Positions 8,227 through 14,355 of a stretch of DNA of 61,011 nucleotides are shown here, piece by piece (position 1 is the stretch's first letter; every line of letters begins with the position of its first letter). A program made the translations under genes and the position numbers. The stretch spans positions 1 through 61,011 of the forward strand of contig CAKSDJ010000003.1 in the NCBI GenBank assembly GCA_934445015.1, written 5' to 3'. The notes below the pieces were generated by a model. The model ran no database searches, had not been told where the DNA came from, and worked only from the letters and a program-made list of their open reading frames with translations. Source of the stretch: an uncultured Eubacteriales bacterium (GTDB taxonomy: Bacteria > Bacillota > Clostridia > Oscillospirales > Acutalibacteraceae).

Positions 8227-9231
8227 GTGATTACAATTTCAAATTCAATTAAACAGAAAGGAAGTGGCGGAATGTCAGAAACAATTATCAGAAAAATGTC
8301 AGAGGTGGAGCTACAAGAGGTGCGGTGGCTATGGAAACCGTATATCCCGTTCGGAAAACTCACCATTATCCAAGGTGATCCTAGCGAGGGTAAAACAACA
8401 TTTGCTTTAAGGCTTGCCGCCGCTTGTTCGTCAGGCGTGGCTCTGCCCGGTATGGAAACCACAGAACCCTTCAATGTGATTTACCAAACGGCAGAGGACG
8501 GACTCGGCGACACTATCAAGCCAAGACTTATTGAGGCAGGTGCAGATGAGAATATGGTGCTCAATATCATTGAGGATAACGATCCTCTTTCCTTGTCGGA
8601 CGAGCGTATTGAAAAAGCAATAACCGAAACGGGTGCGCGTCTTATGATACTCGATCCTATTCAAGGCTATATCGGTGAGGATGTAGATATCAACCGCGCA
8701 AACGAAATACGAACGGTACTGAAAAAGGTTACTGCCGTTGCCGACAGGACGGGCTGTGCAATCGTGTTGGTCGGTCACCTTAACAAAGCCAAAGGCGCAA
8801 GCTCACAGTACCGTGGACTCGGTTCAATCGACTTTCGTGCAGCCGCCCGAAGCGTGTTGCTTGTAGGTCGCCTTCGCAAAGAACCGAATGTGCGCATCAT
8901 CGTTCACGATAAATCTTCACTGGCACCCGAGGGAAAGTCAATGGCATTCAACCTTGGAAATGAGGACGGCTTTTATTGGCTTGACGGTTACAGTGAGATA
9001 AGCGCAGAAGAACTGCTCTGCGGTTATTCTACCGAAACCAAAACGGCGGTGGCTGAAGAACTGATTAGGGATATGCTTGATGACAGCAAGGAGGTTATGG
9101 CAGATGAAATTTTTCGTATGGCTGAAAGCAAAAACATCTCTCGCCGAACGGTGAACGAGGCCAAGAAAAAGATACCGAATATCAAAACCCAAAAGGTCGG
9201 CAAAGGCTGGGCGTGGTCGATACCCGAATAA
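8227..9231 (+). CDS. RepA-like AAA ATPase (AAA_25)
   Basis: A 334-aa RecA-fold ATPase of the AAA_25/RepA helicase type. Walker A is GDPSEGKTT (50-58), Walker B is LMILDP with Asp143, and a sensor-like VLVGHLNKAKG follows near 175. Family members act as hexameric helicases or replication factors on plasmids, phages and integrative elements. The C-terminal part (SRRTVNEAKKKI) looks like a small winged helix. The GTG at 8227 has AAGGAG 6 bases ahead. A second start at ATG 8272 (MSETIIRK) with a GGAAG site is nearly as good and would give 319 aa. It lies between the repeat array and the mobilization genes and probably supports replication of the excised circle. Confidence 0.85.
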   Translation: MITISNSIKQKGSGGMSETIIRKMSEVELQEVRWLWKPYIPFGKLTIIQGDPSEGKTTFALRLAAACSSGVALPGMETTEPFNVIYQTAEDGLGDTIKPRLIEAGADENMVLNIIEDNDPLSLSDERIEKAITETGARLMILDPIQGYIGEDVDINRANEIRTVLKKVTAVADRTGCAIVLVGHLNKAKGASSQYRGLGSIDFRAAARSVLLVGRLRKEPNVRIIVHDKSSLAPEGKSMAFNLGNEDGFYWLDGYSEISAEELLCGYSTETKTAVAEELIRDMLDDSKEVMADEIFRMAESKNISRRTVNEAKKKIPNIKTQKVGKGWAWSIPE

Positions 9232-9433
9232 AGATTGCAACATTGCAGCGTGTCCTTTCTGCATTGTAAAAATGATGACAATGGTAGTCATTTGCATTGT
9301 TGCATTGTTAAATTCCGCCGCCGGTTATGCGCCGTATTTCGCCCTGTGTGGCGACCAAAACACAAAAAGGAGTAAACACCCCACCTCCGAATTAAAACGC
9401 GAATTTGAGGCGGTTTTGGAAACTTTGGGTTTT

Positions 9434-9511
9434 CGACACCCAGACTTCAGTCTGGGGCAAGCAGAGCGTCCGGCTATCCGCCGTGTCGCTAAACTTACGG
9501 GCGGTAGCCCG
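9434..9511 (+). other. Candidate origin of transfer (oriT)
   Basis: Between the RepA-like gene and mobC there is no convincing gene but nested dyads: outer CGACAC (9434) / GTGTCG (9483), inner CCCAGACT-TC-AGTCTGGG (9439-9456), and a separate hairpin CGGGC-GGTA-GCCCG (9498-9511). A gap of this size directly before the relaxosome genes, rich in inverted repeats, is where MobP-type elements carry oriT. The nick site is not identified. The 85-codon frame across this region is judged non-coding. Confidence 0.5.
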
Positions 9512-9543
9512 AACCCACTATTATTATGAAAGGAATGATAAAA

Positions 9544-9873
9544 ATGGCAGAAAACCGTAGGCGCAGTGAAACGCTGACCGTCCGACTCACCGAAGCGGAA
9601 AAGGTGGAGATCATTGCAAAATCAAAGCGAGCCAAGATGACATTGACCGAGTACATCTTGGCAATATCAAAAGACACAAAAATCGTGTTGCCGCCCGATA
9701 CTGCTCCGATAGTTTTAGAACTAAAGCGCATCGGTAACAACTTAAATCAAATCGCAGCGAAGGTCAATTCGGGTGTGACCTATGTAGAAAATCTCACAGA
9801 GGTAATCGAAAATCAAAATAAGATTTACGAATTGCTTTTGAAACTCACGGAGGAATGCAGATGGCAACGGTAA
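9544..9873 (+). CDS. mobC: MobC-like relaxosome accessory protein
   Basis: A 109-aa small basic protein whose N-terminus (RRRSETLTVRLTEAEKVEI) reads as a ribbon-helix-helix DNA-binding fold and whose C-terminal half (LKRIGNNLNQIAAKVNSG) is the hallmark segment of the MobC family. MobC proteins bind oriT and help the relaxase open the strands. The ATG at 9544 is preferred to ATG 9526, which precedes the AAAGGA ribosome site. Its last 13 bases overlap the relaxase gene, so the pair is translationally coupled. Confidence 0.85.
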   Translation: MAENRRRSETLTVRLTEAEKVEIIAKSKRAKMTLTEYILAISKDTKIVLPPDTAPIVLELKRIGNNLNQIAAKVNSGVTYVENLTEVIENQNKIYELLLKLTEECRWQR

Positions 9874-11348
9874 CTTTTATTCCCGAAGCAAAGCAGTCGG
9901 TCAGTGCAATGCGCGGTCTCATCAATTACTGTTTGCAAGACTGCAAAGTCCATGACGAGCAAAGCGGTCGCAGACTTGTCGGCGGTGTAAATTGTAACGG
10001 CGAGAACGCCTACACTGAGTTTATGACAACAAAAAATTCTTACAGCAAAACAACGGGTATGAATTTTTATCAGTACGTGCAGTCCTTCTCACCAAGAGAG
10101 GATATCACTCCCGAAAGGGCGCATCAGATTGGTTTGGAGTTTGCACAAAAAGCGTGGCCCGGTCACGAAGTATTAGTGACCACTCACAGCGATGCCGAGC
10201 ATATTCATTCTCATTTTGTTATAAACTCAGTGAGCTTTGAAAACGGATATAAGCTCCGTCAAAATCCGCAGTCGCTGATAAAACTTCGCGCACTCAGCGA
10301 TAAGATCTGCAAATCGTATAGGCTGAGCACCCTCACCCGATATGAAGGCGGTGGTTCAAAAGTTTCAAGCCGCGAGTACCGAGCCGCCGTCAAGGGCGAG
10401 AGTTGGAAGTTCAGGCTGATGTCTGATATTGACTCGGCGATGAACAAAAGCGACAGCAAACAAGATTTTATATCCGAAATGCAAAGGCGCGGGTATGAAA
10501 TCACATGGACGGACGAGCGAAAATATATCACATTTACTTGTCCTAACGGTAAAAAATGTAGAGATAAAACTCTGCACGATGAAAAATATTTAAAGGAGAA
10601 TATTGAATATGAATTACAATTCAGACAGCAGCACTACAAGAACAGAAAACAGTTTGGTGGAGAACCTTACCAAGAAGAATACGCAAGGGATAGCCGAGAT
10701 GCGCACAGACGCTCTGCCCGTTATGGTTCCGATTCAGGAAAAGGATTGGGATACGATGGTGAGTCTGTTACAGTCGGCGGTAGATTTTCAACCGAAGGTG
10801 TACGAGCTGATGAGAACCCTTCTGACCGTATCAAAAATGAAAATGATGATGGAACAGTGGTCGGCAACGGAACAGCAACAGTTCGACAAGGCAATCAAGG
10901 AGATGACCTACAAACTGAGCAGTCAGCAAACAGCGGTGGAGAACATTTTATTGCAGATGAAGAACCACGAACAACAGGCTGGGAGTCATCTCGAAAAAGT
11001 TATGAACGATACCTTGGAACAGGGCAAGGAACTGGAGAAGGCTATCGCCAAGGCACAGGAGAAAACAGACCGCCGCACATGGTTGATTCGCACGACGATA
11101 TCGGTGGGAGCCTCGTTGTTGGCGGCGGTGTTATCAACTCTGCTCTGCGCTCTTTGGCTGGTGTAACAGACGGCAGCGAAGACCCCGAAAAACGCCGTAA
11201 AAGAATTGAGGCAAAACAAAACGCCTCAAACCTCGGTGCAGTTATCGGTCTTGCGATAGGGCTTGTCTCTGCTGCAACCGACAGCACTGATGATGAACTT
11301 CCCGAGGAACTCGCGGAAGAACAAAACGAAATAACTATGAAAATGTAA
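9861..11348 (+). CDS. Relaxase, MobA/VirD2-type (MobP)
   Basis: The relaxase nicks oriT and leads the strand during conjugative mobilization. From the ATG at 9861 (GGAGG 7 bases ahead) the protein has 495 aa. The HUH metal motif is THSDAEHIHSHFVIN, with His109, His114, His116 and His118; a tyrosine for strand transfer is likely among those near residues 24-72. The relaxase domain covers about residues 1-250. The rest is low-complexity, rich in Gly, Asp and Ser. That tail coincides with a second gene read in another frame, which explains its poor composition. The very C-terminus has a short hydrophobic stretch (LGAVIGLAIGLVSAA). It depends on a helper conjugation system, since none is encoded here. 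Confidence 0.9.
   Translation: MATVTFIPEAKQSVSAMRGLINYCLQDCKVHDEQSGRRLVGGVNCNGENAYTEFMTTKNSYSKTTGMNFYQYVQSFSPREDITPERAHQIGLEFAQKAWPGHEVLVTTHSDAEHIHSHFVINSVSFENGYKLRQNPQSLIKLRALSDKICKSYRLSTLTRYEGGGSKVSSREYRAAVKGESWKFRLMSDIDSAMNKSDSKQDFISEMQRRGYEITWTDERKYITFTCPNGKKCRDKTLHDEKYLKENIEYELQFRQQHYKNRKQFGGEPYQEEYARDSRDAHRRSARYGSDSGKGLGYDGESVTVGGRFSTEGVRADENPSDRIKNENDDGTVVGNGTATVRQGNQGDDLQTEQSANSGGEHFIADEEPRTTGWESSRKSYERYLGTGQGTGEGYRQGTGENRPPHMVDSHDDIGGSLVVGGGVINSALRSLAGVTDGSEDPEKRRKRIEAKQNASNLGAVIGLAIGLVSAATDSTDDELPEELAEEQNEITMKM
10609..11166 (+). CDS. Coiled-coil membrane protein overprinted in the relaxase gene (MobB-like position)
   Basis: A 185-aa frame lies wholly inside the relaxase gene, in the +1 frame. 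It has its own strong ribosome site (AAAGGAG, 10 bases before ATG 10609). The product is well formed: Gln/Glu/Lys-rich helices with heptad character (about residues 75-155), then a C-terminal membrane helix (VGASLLAAVLSTLLCALWLV). The relaxase frame over the same bases is disordered and low-complexity, which is what overprinting predicts. Nested mob genes are known from RSF1010 (mobB in mobA) and staphylococcal plasmids. A role in bringing the relaxosome to the membrane or coupling protein is inferred. Confidence 0.75.
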   Translation: MNYNSDSSTTRTENSLVENLTKKNTQGIAEMRTDALPVMVPIQEKDWDTMVSLLQSAVDFQPKVYELMRTLLTVSKMKMMMEQWSATEQQQFDKAIKEMTYKLSSQQTAVENILLQMKNHEQQAGSHLEKVMNDTLEQGKELEKAIAKAQEKTDRRTWLIRTTISVGASLLAAVLSTLLCALWLV

Positions 11349-11390
11349 TTGAGATATCCGGTACGGAAATCTTGAAGAAAGGAACCGCTT

Positions 11391-11705
11391 ATGAATATTA
11401 GAAATTATTATACGATGTTTAAAGATGAACCCGATGTATTGACCGTGCCGGATGTGGTAAGGCTGTTACAGTTCGGGAAGAATACTGTTTACGGTCTTAT
11501 CAAAGAAGGTAGGATTGGTAGCATCAAGCAAGGCAAGAAAATCATTGTGCCGAAGGTATGTTTGGTTGAGTTTTTAACCAATGTCGGAAACTATCAAACA
11601 CCGTCCCCGATAGTCCCGAATAATCTCTGGACTTATGAAGATGGTTGTGATAGTGTTGGTGTTGCCCGAGAAGACAAAGGACAACTCCAAAAGAAAGGAG
11701 CGTGA
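11391..11705 (+). CDS. Excisionase-like helix-turn-helix protein
   Basis: A 104-aa protein with an N-terminal HTH_17/MerR-like domain: LTVPDVVRLLQFGKNTVYGL, then IKEGRIGSIKQGKKIIVPK, the usual pattern of Xis and plasmid excisionase-family proteins. It stops 4 bases before the integrase start codon and shares its transcript. Xis proteins bend the attachment site and steer the integrase to excision. The tail after residue 75 is not recognised. The ribosome site is AAGAAAGGAA. Confidence 0.8.
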   Translation: MNIRNYYTMFKDEPDVLTVPDVVRLLQFGKNTVYGLIKEGRIGSIKQGKKIIVPKVCLVEFLTNVGNYQTPSPIVPNNLWTYEDGCDSVGVAREDKGQLQKKGA

Positions 11706-11709
11706 AAAA

Positions 11710-12897
11710 ATGAAAAGAATCACAGGACACCTTACTGAGAAAAACAAAAAGTGGTATGCGGTCATCAATCTGTATGATACCGACGGCAAGCGAAAAGAGA
11801 AATGGCAAGGTCTGAATCTTGATGCGAACAAAGGAAACAAGCGTGAGGCGGAACACCGTCTCTGCCAGATCCTTGATCAATACAATACCGATGACCTATA
11901 CAAGCGTGAAAACATGTCACACGCAGACAAAGAGCGTAGCAGAGTGGCGCACATGCAGGTGGCTGACTATCTTCCCGAGTGGTTAGAGTCGCACAAGGTG
12001 AACGTATCGGAAACCACCTATGAAGGCTATAAGCTGATGATACAGTCACGTATGGTTCCGTTCTTCCGTGCCTGCGGTGACCTTAAGGTCAAAGACATTA
12101 CGGGGGACGAAATCAACGATTACTATATTCGCATCCGCAACGACGGGCTCAAAGGTACGACCGCGCAACGTCACCACGCGCTGTTGCATCTCGCTTTCAA
12201 GTCGGCGGTCAAGCGCAGAGTGATACCGAGCAACCCCGTAGAGCAAGCCGACAGACCGAAGGCACAACAGTATATCGGCAAATATTATAACGCCGGTGAG
12301 CTGAAGGAGTTGCTTGACAAGACTGTGAACGATCCGATCCACATTGTAATATTCCTCGCAGCTTACTATGGGCTCAGGCGAAGCGAGGTGCTTGGACTCA
12401 AATGGTCGGCGGTTGACTTTGAAAACAAGACGGTCAGCATAAGTCACAAGGTGGTGCAGAATGACAAGGGCGTCGTTGGAATGGACGTTATGAAAACGAA
12501 ATCCTCCTACCGCACTCTGCCGCTCATACCGCAAGTGGAAGAAGTTCTCCTCGCCGAAAGAGAAAAACAAGAGGAAATGAAACGGGTGATGCGCCGTGGT
12601 TACTGTAAAAAATATACCGACTACATCTGCGTGGATGCAATCGGTGAACTGATAAAACCAAATTATGTGACCGACCACTTCAAAGTGGTGCTGAAAGAAC
12701 ACGGATTAAAACCCGTCCGCTTTCACGACCTGCGACACAGTTGCGCGTCTCTACTCCTCGCAAACGGTGTATCGATGAAAATGATTCAGGACTGGTTAGG
12801 TCACAGCGATATGGGAACCACCGCCAACATTTACAGCCACATTGACAGCGAGAGCAAGAAAGCAAGTGCGATGGCAATCGGAAGTGCCTTGGGATAG
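11710..12897 (+). CDS. Tyrosine recombinase integrase
   Basis: A 395-aa phage/ICE-type integrase that recombines attP with the chromosomal site. Order: N-terminal AP2-like arm-binding domain (KKWYAVINLYDTDGKRKEKW), SAM-like core-binding domain (about 80-175), and a catalytic domain with Arg223 (GLRRSEVLGLKW), His339-x-x-Arg342 (FHDLRHSCASL), His365 (GHSDMGTT) and the nucleophile Tyr375 (IYSHI). The start is the ATG at 11710 with GAAAGGAG 6-8 bases ahead; the longer frame opening at 11635 overlaps the xis gene. A hairpin follows the stop. The nearest candidate attachment sites are the tRNA-Ser repeats about 1 kb downstream, with one cargo gene between. Confidence 0.95.
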   Translation: MKRITGHLTEKNKKWYAVINLYDTDGKRKEKWQGLNLDANKGNKREAEHRLCQILDQYNTDDLYKRENMSHADKERSRVAHMQVADYLPEWLESHKVNVSETTYEGYKLMIQSRMVPFFRACGDLKVKDITGDEINDYYIRIRNDGLKGTTAQRHHALLHLAFKSAVKRRVIPSNPVEQADRPKAQQYIGKYYNAGELKELLDKTVNDPIHIVIFLAAYYGLRRSEVLGLKWSAVDFENKTVSISHKVVQNDKGVVGMDVMKTKSSYRTLPLIPQVEEVLLAEREKQEEMKRVMRRGYCKKYTDYICVDAIGELIKPNYVTDHFKVVLKEHGLKPVRFHDLRHSCASLLLANGVSMKMIQDWLGHSDMGTTANIYSHIDSESKKASAMAIGSALG

Positions 12898-12904
12898 AAA
12901 AAAT

Positions 12905-12928
12905 GGCTGAACCCAAACGTGTTCAGCC
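12905..12928 (+). terminator. Hairpin after the integrase gene
   Basis: GGCTGAAC / GTTCAGCC, an exact 8-bp stem with an 8-base loop, 8 bases after the integrase stop. There is no T-tract, so termination is uncertain. Confidence 0.4.
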
Positions 12929-12967
12929 ACCATTGGCGGATATCATTAGCAATTGGTTTTAAGATAA

Positions 12968-13744
12968 TTAATATGCAGATATAGCTCGTTCTCTAAGATA
13001 TGAATTCATATCCAAATCGGTATTGTGCTTTTCGTTGTATTGCTTGAGTTTTTCAATCAACGTAGGCCCAATTAACATATGTTGTTCTAAGAAAGAATCG
13101 AAAACTTCAATAAAATCAATTGTTAAAGAATTAAAATGATCTGCAATTTCATTAGTGAAATATATTTGAGATGAACCAACATCCTTAATTTTATCAGAAA
13201 GCAAACCTTTCTTCATTAAATATGTTTCGGCCTTCTTATAACCACCGTTATATACTTCCTCCATACCATCGGTAAAGTAAGCATCAACTTCGTAAAAATG
13301 AATTTGTCTGCCATGTGCAATCACGTTCCTAAGTTGATACAAGACGTTGATGCCTTCCATAAAAGGAGAAATAGTATCATCTGTTTTAAAAGATTTATCA
13401 GTAAGTAGTTCAAATATGGCATTATAGTTATCTATACCAGTAGACTGAGAAATGCGGCGGTTTAAAAATTCAATAATATTATTTAGAAATACATTTTTAG
13501 GTTTTCGAAGTTCAAATTCTTTAAAATCAATTTCCCCATATATTTCTTGATAATAACCTAATAATAGTTTGCCTCTATCTTCTAAAAAGCCTTCAACAAA
13601 ACAAGCGGAACATAAGATGATATTTAAGTTAATTGCAGCATTCAATTTTTTACAAGTTATAGATTCTCTTGATCTGATATTGAAATCTATAATATCGCGA
13701 TAATACGAATAAATAGGTTCATCATAAATCAAATGTTTTGCCAT
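12968..13744 (-). CDS. HEPN-like protein (cargo of the element)
   Basis: A 258-aa, mostly helical soluble protein with no close family I can name. The segment LYQLRNVIAHGRQ has Arg139-Asn140 and His144, the Rx4H signature of HEPN-superfamily ribonucleases, many of which act in toxin-antitoxin or abortive-infection defence. No nucleotidyltransferase (MNT) partner is adjacent, so it would be a solo HEPN protein. It lies between the integrase and the tRNA attachment region, the usual cargo slot, and is strongly AT-rich compared with its neighbours. The ATG is preceded by GGGAGGTATAAAAGC. Similar RN.xAHG proteins also exist without a known activity, so the defence role is only a suggestion. Confidence 0.55.
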   Translation of the reverse strand: MAKHLIYDEPIYSYYRDIIDFNIRSRESITCKKLNAAINLNIILCSACFVEGFLEDRGKLLLGYYQEIYGEIDFKEFELRKPKNVFLNNIIEFLNRRISQSTGIDNYNAIFELLTDKSFKTDDTISPFMEGINVLYQLRNVIAHGRQIHFYEVDAYFTDGMEEVYNGGYKKAETYLMKKGLLSDKIKDVGSSQIYFTNEIADHFNSLTIDFIEVFDSFLEQHMLIGPTLIEKLKQYNEKHNTDLDMNSYLRERAISAY

Positions 13745-13781
13745 GCTTTTATACCTCCCATCATTTTAATATTGTAACATA

Positions 13782-13816
13782 TAAAGAAAACAACCGCAAT
13801 CCTAAGATTACGGTTG
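13782..13816 (-). terminator. Terminator of the tRNA-Ser transcript
   Basis: Read on the minus strand: CAACCGTAATC-TTAG-GATTGCGGTTG (one mismatch) then TTTTCTTT. It begins 5 bases after the tRNA CCA end. Confidence 0.85.
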
Positions 13817-13820
13817 TCCT

Positions 13821-13909
13821 TGGCGGAGACGGCGAGATTCGAACTCGCGGGGGATTGCTCCCTAACTGATTTCGAGTCAGCCCCGTTATGACCACTTCGA
13901 TACGTCTCC
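13821..13909 (-). tRNA. tRNA-Ser (anticodon CGA)
   Basis: An 89-nt tRNA with encoded CCA. The acceptor is GGAGACG / CGTCTCC with discriminator G. The anticodon arm is GCTGA-CTCGAAA-TCAGT (loop anticodon CGA, reads UCG). There is a long class II variable arm as expected for serine, and T-arm GCGAG-TTCGAAT-CTCGC. It is the only complete copy among three tRNA-Ser-like modules here. It has no clear promoter of its own directly upstream; the nearest is the consensus promoter at 14316-14344, which would read through the two broken modules first. Confidence 0.95.
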
Positions 13910-14278
13910 ATATGAAATTGTAAAGGCAAAGCCTAATTACCGAATTGCGAGAAAACTGCGAGATGCGGTTTTCTGAAAGTGCGAAACGAAGTCGCAGAAA
14001 CCCCGATAAACAAAGGGTTTACGGAGATGTGGCCGTGAAGAACCCGACTATGTTTCGAGTCATGTCCGTTATGACCACTTCGATACGTCTCCATATATGT
14101 TAACTCGGAAAACCGAGATTAACGCAAGTATTCGGTTGTATTAGAATTCCTGTTAGAACTCACGATGTGCCTGCGGCGGGCAAGTGCCCGAAACCCGCAC
14201 GGTTAAAGGCTTTTCGGAAGATGGGCTTCCGTTAGCCGAAGGAGATTTCGAGTCAGCCCCGTTATGACCACTTCGATA
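13868..14278. repeat. Direct repeats of tRNA-Ser 5' half (candidate attachment cores)
   Basis: A 35-bp segment of the intact tRNA (13868-13902) is repeated exactly at 14244-14278. A third copy at 14052-14085 diverges in the anticodon stem but shares an exact 31-bp block with the intact gene (13883-13913 and 14066-14096) that runs through the acceptor end and its flank. The repeats run from just 3' of the anticodon back to tRNA position 8. Exact identity that stops at a sharp border is typical of tyrosine-integrase core sites. Confidence 0.75.
14022..14093 (-). pseudogene. tRNA-Ser-like remnant, degenerate
   Basis: It starts with the same GGAGACG acceptor strand and D arm as the intact tRNA-Ser and keeps the CTCGAA loop, but the anticodon stem is broken. 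There is no serine variable arm, and the T arm does not pair. A CATCTCCG 3' strand with one mismatch lies 72 nt from the 5' end. It reads as a tRNA remnant or a scarred attachment site, not a working tRNA. Confidence 0.65.
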
Positions 14279-14285
14279 ACCCTCC
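14244..14285 (-). pseudogene. tRNA-Ser 5' half only, next to the promoter
   Basis: The sequence starts GGAGGGT (a different acceptor strand) and is tRNA-Ser-like up to the anticodon loop CTCGAAATC, after which homology stops. No ACCCTCC partner strand follows. The downstream 150 bases hold two exact hairpins (CGGAAG/CTTCCG and CGGGCA/TGCCCG). This is probably the ancestral gene cut by integration. Confidence 0.7.
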
Positions 14286-14315
14286 GAATTTAGGGTCGCA
14301 ATAAGCGACCTTAAT

Positions 14316-14344
14316 ATTATATTGTTTTTATCGGATTTTGTCAA
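14316..14344 (-). promoter_or_regulatory. Consensus sigma-A promoter for the tRNA-Ser region
   Basis: On the minus strand: TTGACA, 17-bp spacer, TATAAT, a perfect match to consensus. A GGTCGC/GCGACC hairpin (14294-14310) lies at the presumed transcript start, followed by the tRNA 5' half. Confidence 0.9.
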
Positions 14345-14355
14345 GCATTTTAAAA

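Larger units (their letters stand above)
1..14285. mobile_element. Integrated mobilizable element at tRNA-Ser (left end not in window)
   Basis: The stretch combines a tyrosine integrase and xis-like gene next to a tRNA-Ser gene, a MobC/relaxase pair with a candidate oriT, a RepA-like ATPase with upstream repeats, and cargo (restriction-modification, a CAP lipoprotein, an ATPase and a HEPN-like gene). Partial repeated tRNA-Ser 5' halves sit just past the integrase end. No VirB4/VirD4 or other secretion genes are visible, so an integrative mobilizable element is inferred rather than an ICE. The matching left attachment site was not found in the window, so either the element starts upstream of position 1 or the restriction genes belong to a neighbouring island. 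Confidence 0.7.

Noticed and set aside
9272..9529. 85-codon open frame between the RepA-like gene and mobC
   Set aside because: It has no ribosome site, no recognisable domain, and its sequence is built over the dyads of the candidate oriT.
10603..10611. TTG start for the nested mobilization gene
   Set aside because: The ATG at 10609 has a better distance from the AAAGGAG site.
13729..13929. Short frame on the minus strand over tRNA-Ser (reads YRSGHNGADSKS)
   Set aside because: It is only the translation of the tRNA-Ser gene; the same string appears again over the broken copy (14153-14344).
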